Assembly (NCBI GenBank): GCA_937928295.1
Contig: CALEYY010000280.1
Coordinates: forward strand, 1-7,602
Reading direction: 5' to 3'
Length of the DNA stretch: 7,602 nucleotides
From: an uncultured Moraxellaceae bacterium
GTDB taxonomy: Bacteria > Pseudomonadota > Gammaproteobacteria > Pseudomonadales > Moraxellaceae
The number at the start of each line of letters is the position of its first letter. Position 1 is the stretch's first letter. Below are positions 4,980 through 7,602 of this stretch, piece after piece. The notes under the pieces were generated by a model that was not told where the DNA came from, did not search any database, and worked only from the letters and a program-made list of their open reading frames with translations. The translations under genes and the position numbers were made by a program.

Positions 4980-5986
4980 ACTGGCTCAAGCCGCTGCACA
5001 TCGGCAAGCACATCATTGATGTGCCGCTGGCGCTGGCACCGATGGCCGGCGTCACCGACCGCCCCTTCCGCCAGCTCTGCCGCGAGCTTGGCGCCGGCCA
5101 TGTGGTGTCGGAAATGGTCGCGTCCGAGACGCGCCTGTGGACCACCAGCAAATCGAAATTTCGCATGGATCACAGCGGCGAGCCCGGCCCGATCACCGTA
5201 CAGATCGTCGGCTATGACCCCGAGATGCTGGCCGATGCCGCGCGCCAGAATGTCGAGCGCGGCGCGCAGATCATCGACATCAACATGGGTTGTCCGGCGA
5301 AAAAAGTCTGCAACCGGCTCGCCGGCTCGGCGCTGATGCAGGATGAGCCTTTGGTCGCAAGCATTCTCGCCGCGGTGGTCGCGGCCGTGGATGTGCCGGT
5401 GACCCTGAAGATTCGTACCGGCTGGAATCGCGACAACCGCAATGGCGTGACCATCGCGAAAATCGCTGAAGATGCCGGCATCGCCATGCTGTCTGTGCAC
5501 GGCCGCACCCGCGCCGACAAGTACATGGGCGATGCCGAATACGACACCATCGCCGCCATAAAACAGGCCGTGGGCATTCCGGTGCTGGCCAATGGCGACA
5601 TAACTTCACCGGAAAAAGCCCGGCGAGTCTTTGAGCACACCGGTTGCGATGGTATTATGGTCGGCCGGGGAGCCCACGGACGACCGTGGCTCTTTCGCGA
5701 GATCCAACACTACCTTCGAACACGCGACCTGCTACCGCCCCCCAATCTGGCGGAACAGCGCGACATCGTCTTGCGCCATCTCGGCAGCTTGCACGCGTTC
5801 TACGGCCCGGATCTCGGCGTGCGTTTCTCACGCAAACACCTGGGCTGGTATGCCGACCATCTGCCGGAGGGCCAAGCGCTCAGCCGGCAGTTCAACACCC
5901 TGATTAATGCTGACCAGCAGATTCGGCTGGTGAGTGAGTATTTTTTGCGCCGAGCTGACAGCCGGTGGCCGGATGCCGCCGCTTGA
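4976..5986 (+). CDS. dusB: tRNA-dihydrouridine synthase B
   Basis: This FMN enzyme reduces a D-loop uridine (position 17 in E. coli) of tRNA to dihydrouridine. The 336 residues compare with 321 in E. coli. The N-terminal TIM barrel shows APMAGVTDRPFRQLC (21-35, FMN phosphate side), TVQIVGYDP, INMGCPAKKVCNRLAGSAL with the catalytic Cys106, LKIRTGW (Lys145), HGRTR (His175), ANGDI (205-209) and GRGAHGRPW (230-238). The rest is the helical tRNA-binding domain, ending at about SEYFLRRADS. The start chosen is ATG 4976, overlapping the stop of the preceding gene by four bases; MNWLKPLHIGKHIIDVPLALAPMAG aligns with the E. coli start, and an upstream in-frame TTG at 4937 would only add unrelated residues. 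fis follows, the dusB-fis order conserved across gammaproteobacteria. Confidence 0.98.
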   Translation: MNWLKPLHIGKHIIDVPLALAPMAGVTDRPFRQLCRELGAGHVVSEMVASETRLWTTSKSKFRMDHSGEPGPITVQIVGYDPEMLADAARQNVERGAQIIDINMGCPAKKVCNRLAGSALMQDEPLVASILAAVVAAVDVPVTLKIRTGWNRDNRNGVTIAKIAEDAGIAMLSVHGRTRADKYMGDAEYDTIAAIKQAVGIPVLANGDITSPEKARRVFEHTGCDGIMVGRGAHGRPWLFREIQHYLRTRDLLPPPNLAEQRDIVLRHLGSLHAFYGPDLGVRFSRKHLGWYADHLPEGQALSRQFNTLINADQQIRLVSEYFLRRADSRWPDAAA

Positions 5987-6012
5987 TGCCCCTGACACGA
6001 GAGCACCACCCC

Positions 6013-6294
6013 ATGGACATGTCCGTCATGAAGAAACCGCTGACCAGCACCAGCACCCGCCCGAACCAGAGCCTGCGCGACCATGTCGAGCTGGCCATGC
6101 GCAACTATTTCGCGCATCTGGATGGCGAACGCGCCAGCGAAGTCTACGAGATGGTTCTCGCCGAAGTGGAAACCCCGCTGCTGGAAGTCGTGCTGGAATA
6201 CACCCGTGGCAACCAGACCCGCGCCTCCGAAATTCTCGGCCTCAATCGCGGCACGCTGCGCAAGAAGCTCAAGCAACACGGCTTGATGAACTAA
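6013..6294 (+). CDS. fis: DNA-binding nucleoid protein Fis
   Basis: Fis is a homodimeric nucleoid-associated protein that bends DNA, activates rRNA and tRNA promoters and peaks in early exponential growth. From ATG 6013 it has 93 residues (98 in E. coli). The core from SLRDHVELAMRNYFAHL through VLAEVETPLLEVVLEYTRGNQTRA is close to the E. coli protein. The C-terminal helix-turn-helix (about 67-88) holds NRGTLRKKLK, identical to the DNA-contacting segment there. The variable N-terminal arm differs, as is usual. The start is uncertain. ATG 6013 has a weak GAGAG nine bases upstream. ATG 5986, nine codons earlier, overlaps the dusB stop as TGATG and would give 102 residues by coupled re-initiation. 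ATG 6019 and 6028 are also possible. In E. coli Fis is driven from the dusB promoter under stringent control; no such promoter is evident directly before this dusB. Confidence 0.96.
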   Translation: MDMSVMKKPLTSTSTRPNQSLRDHVELAMRNYFAHLDGERASEVYEMVLAEVETPLLEVVLEYTRGNQTRASEILGLNRGTLRKKLKQHGLMN

Positions 6295-6328
6295 GCACCC
6301 TTCCCTTTTGAATAGTCCGAGCCCCGCC

Positions 6329-7602
6329 ATGACCCAACGCGTGCAGCGCGCCCTCATCAGCGTTTCCGACAAGACCGGCATTGTTGCCTTCGCCCGCGAG
6401 CTGGCCGCGGCCGGCGTGCACCTGCTATCTACCGGCGGCACCTTCAAGCTGCTGCAGACTGAAGGCGTGGCGGTGACCGAAGTCTCCGACTACACCGGCT
6501 TCCCGGAAATGATGGATGGCCGCGTGAAGACGCTGCATCCGAAGATTCATGGCGGCATTCTCGGCCGTCGCGGCCAGGATGACGCGGTCATGGCCGAGCA
6601 CGACATCGGCGGCATCGATCTGGTGGTGGTCAACCTCTACCCCTTCGCCGCCACTGTCGCCAAGGCCGACTGCACGCTGCCGGATGCCATCGAGAACATC
6701 GACATCGGCGGCCCGACCATGGTGCGCTCGGCGGCCAAGAACCACGCCCATGTCGGCATCGTGGTCAGTGCCGATGACTACGATCGCGTGCTGGCCGAAG
6801 TGAAGGCCAGCGGCGGGCTCTCGTACGAAACGCGCTTTGACCTGGCCGTGAAGGCGTTCGAACACACCGCCGGCTACGATGGCATGATCGCCAACTATCT
6901 CGGCGGTCTGGTCGGAGCTACCAAAGGTGATCTGGCCGCGCGCGACACCTTCCCGCGCACTTTCAACACCCAGTTCTTCAAGGCCCAGGAACTGCGCTAC
7001 GGCGAGAACCCGCACCAGCGTGCCGCGTTCTACACCGAAGCCAACCCGCGCGAAGCCTCGGTGGCGACATCGACGCAGCTGCAGGGCAAAGAACTGTCGT
7101 ACAACAACATCGCCGACACCGACGCTGCACTGGAGTGCGTGAAGAGCTTTGCCAAGCCGGCCTGCGTCATCGTCAAGCATGCCAACCCCTGCGGCGTGGC
7201 CGTGGCGCTCGATGCCGAAGGCGGCATCCGCAAGGCCTATGACTTGGCCTATGCCACTGACCTGGAATCCGCATTTGGCGGCATCATCGCCTTCAACCGC
7301 GAGCTCGATGCCGACACTGCCAAGGCCATCGTCGACCGCCAGTTCGTTGAAGTCATCATCGCCCCGAGCGTCACTGCCGAGGCGCTGGCCGTGACCGCTG
7401 CCAAGCAGAATGTGCGCGTGCTGACCTGCGGCGCGCTGCCAGACATCAACGCCCGCAGCTCGCAGTGGGACTTCAAGCGCGTCACTGGCGGCCTGCTCGT
7501 GCAAGACCAAGACCTGGGCATGATCAAGGACACGGATCTGAAGATCGTGACCAAGCGTGCGCCAACCGAAGCCGAGATTCACGACCTGATCTTCGCCTGG
7601 AA
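6329..7602 (+). CDS. purH: Bifunctional AICAR transformylase / IMP cyclohydrolase, first 424 residues (3' end outside window)
   Basis: PurH performs the last two steps of IMP synthesis: formylation of AICAR with 10-formyl-THF, then ring closure to IMP. The E. coli protein has 529 residues, so about 100 C-terminal residues lie past the right edge. The N-terminal IMP cyclohydrolase domain (about 1-195) shows SVSDKTGI, LLSTGGTFKLL, EVSDYTGFPEMMDGRVKTLH (Lys67), VVNLYPF (Tyr104), NIDIGGPTMVRSAAKNH (Asp125, Lys137) and VKAFEHTAGYD. The transformylase domain follows, with ELRYGENPHQRAAFY, LSYNNIADTDAALEC, catalytic Lys283-His284 in VKHANPCG, SAFGGIIAFNREL and LTCGALPD. The frame is open to the end. 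The start at 6329 matches the family start (RALISVSDK after a short lead), though only a poor ribosome binding site precedes it. It lies 34 bases after fis with no terminator between, so read-through from dusB-fis is likely. I saw no clear PurR-type operator. Confidence 0.98.
   Translation, partial: MTQRVQRALISVSDKTGIVAFARELAAAGVHLLSTGGTFKLLQTEGVAVTEVSDYTGFPEMMDGRVKTLHPKIHGGILGRRGQDDAVMAEHDIGGIDLVVVNLYPFAATVAKADCTLPDAIENIDIGGPTMVRSAAKNHAHVGIVVSADDYDRVLAEVKASGGLSYETRFDLAVKAFEHTAGYDGMIANYLGGLVGATKGDLAARDTFPRTFNTQFFKAQELRYGENPHQRAAFYTEANPREASVATSTQLQGKELSYNNIADTDAALECVKSFAKPACVIVKHANPCGVAVALDAEGGIRKAYDLAYATDLESAFGGIIAFNRELDADTAKAIVDRQFVEVIIAPSVTAEALAVTAAKQNVRVLTCGALPDINARSSQWDFKRVTGGLLVQDQDLGMIKDTDLKIVTKRAPTEAEIHDLIFAW

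Noticed and set aside
6295..6328. Separate purH promoter or terminator in the fis-purH gap
   Set aside because: The gap is 34 bases with no hairpin. The -10-like AATAGT (6311-6316) has no matching -35, so co-transcription is simpler.
6425..7582. 385-codon minus-strand open frame opposite purH
   Set aside because: It is a shadow of the purH reading frame with no recognisable domain; purH is unambiguous on the plus strand.
1..7602. Mobile elements, CRISPR arrays, tRNA or rRNA genes, prophage or defence genes
   Set aside because: No spaced direct repeats, transposase-like frames, cloverleaf sequences or phage genes were seen; the window is core chromosomal genes.

Overview
The window is chromosomal DNA of a non-enteric gammaproteobacterium. 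The evidence is the gene order aroQ-accB-accC-prmA-(DUF3426)-dusB-fis-purH, a conserved gammaproteobacterial neighbourhood, together with a Fis whose C-terminal half is nearly identical to the E. coli protein and a cytochrome oxidase subunit II of the beta/gammaproteobacterial type. GC-rich third positions fit lineages around Pseudomonadales, Xanthomonadales or Nevskiales; the genus cannot be fixed from the sequence alone. I see no phage, insertion sequence, CRISPR array, tRNA or rRNA.

Layout. At the left edge the 5' part of coxB runs leftward (minus strand, 652 to 1, 3' end outside the window). A 398-bp divergent intergenic region (653-1050) follows. It holds a bulged 13-bp inverted repeat, two facing copies of a two-part sequence motif, and a very short ORF with aromatic codons just before aroQ. 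From 1051 to the right edge every gene is on the plus strand: aroQ (3-dehydroquinate dehydratase), accB and accC (biotin carrier and biotin carboxylase of acetyl-CoA carboxylase), a 103-bp gap with two mutually exclusive hairpins, prmA (ribosomal protein L11 methyltransferase), a small single-pass membrane protein of DUF3426 type without its usual zinc ribbon, dusB (tRNA dihydrouridine synthase), fis (nucleoid protein) and the first 424 codons of purH.

How the genes relate. aroQ-accB-accC is tightly spaced (22 and 15 bp) and is probably one transcript joining shikimate synthesis with the first step of fatty-acid synthesis. prmA to purH is a second tight group (24-bp gap, 4-bp overlap, 26-bp gap, 34-bp gap) devoted to the translation apparatus, growth-rate-linked chromatin and purine supply. 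The structured accC-prmA gap is the likely boundary between them, either a processing or attenuation point or the site of an internal promoter.

Most of the window is ordinary core genome. The items most worth checking are non-coding: the overlapping alternative hairpins before prmA, the symmetric motif pair between coxB and aroQ, and the possible aromatic leader peptide before aroQ. All three are inferences from sequence pattern and none is demonstrated.
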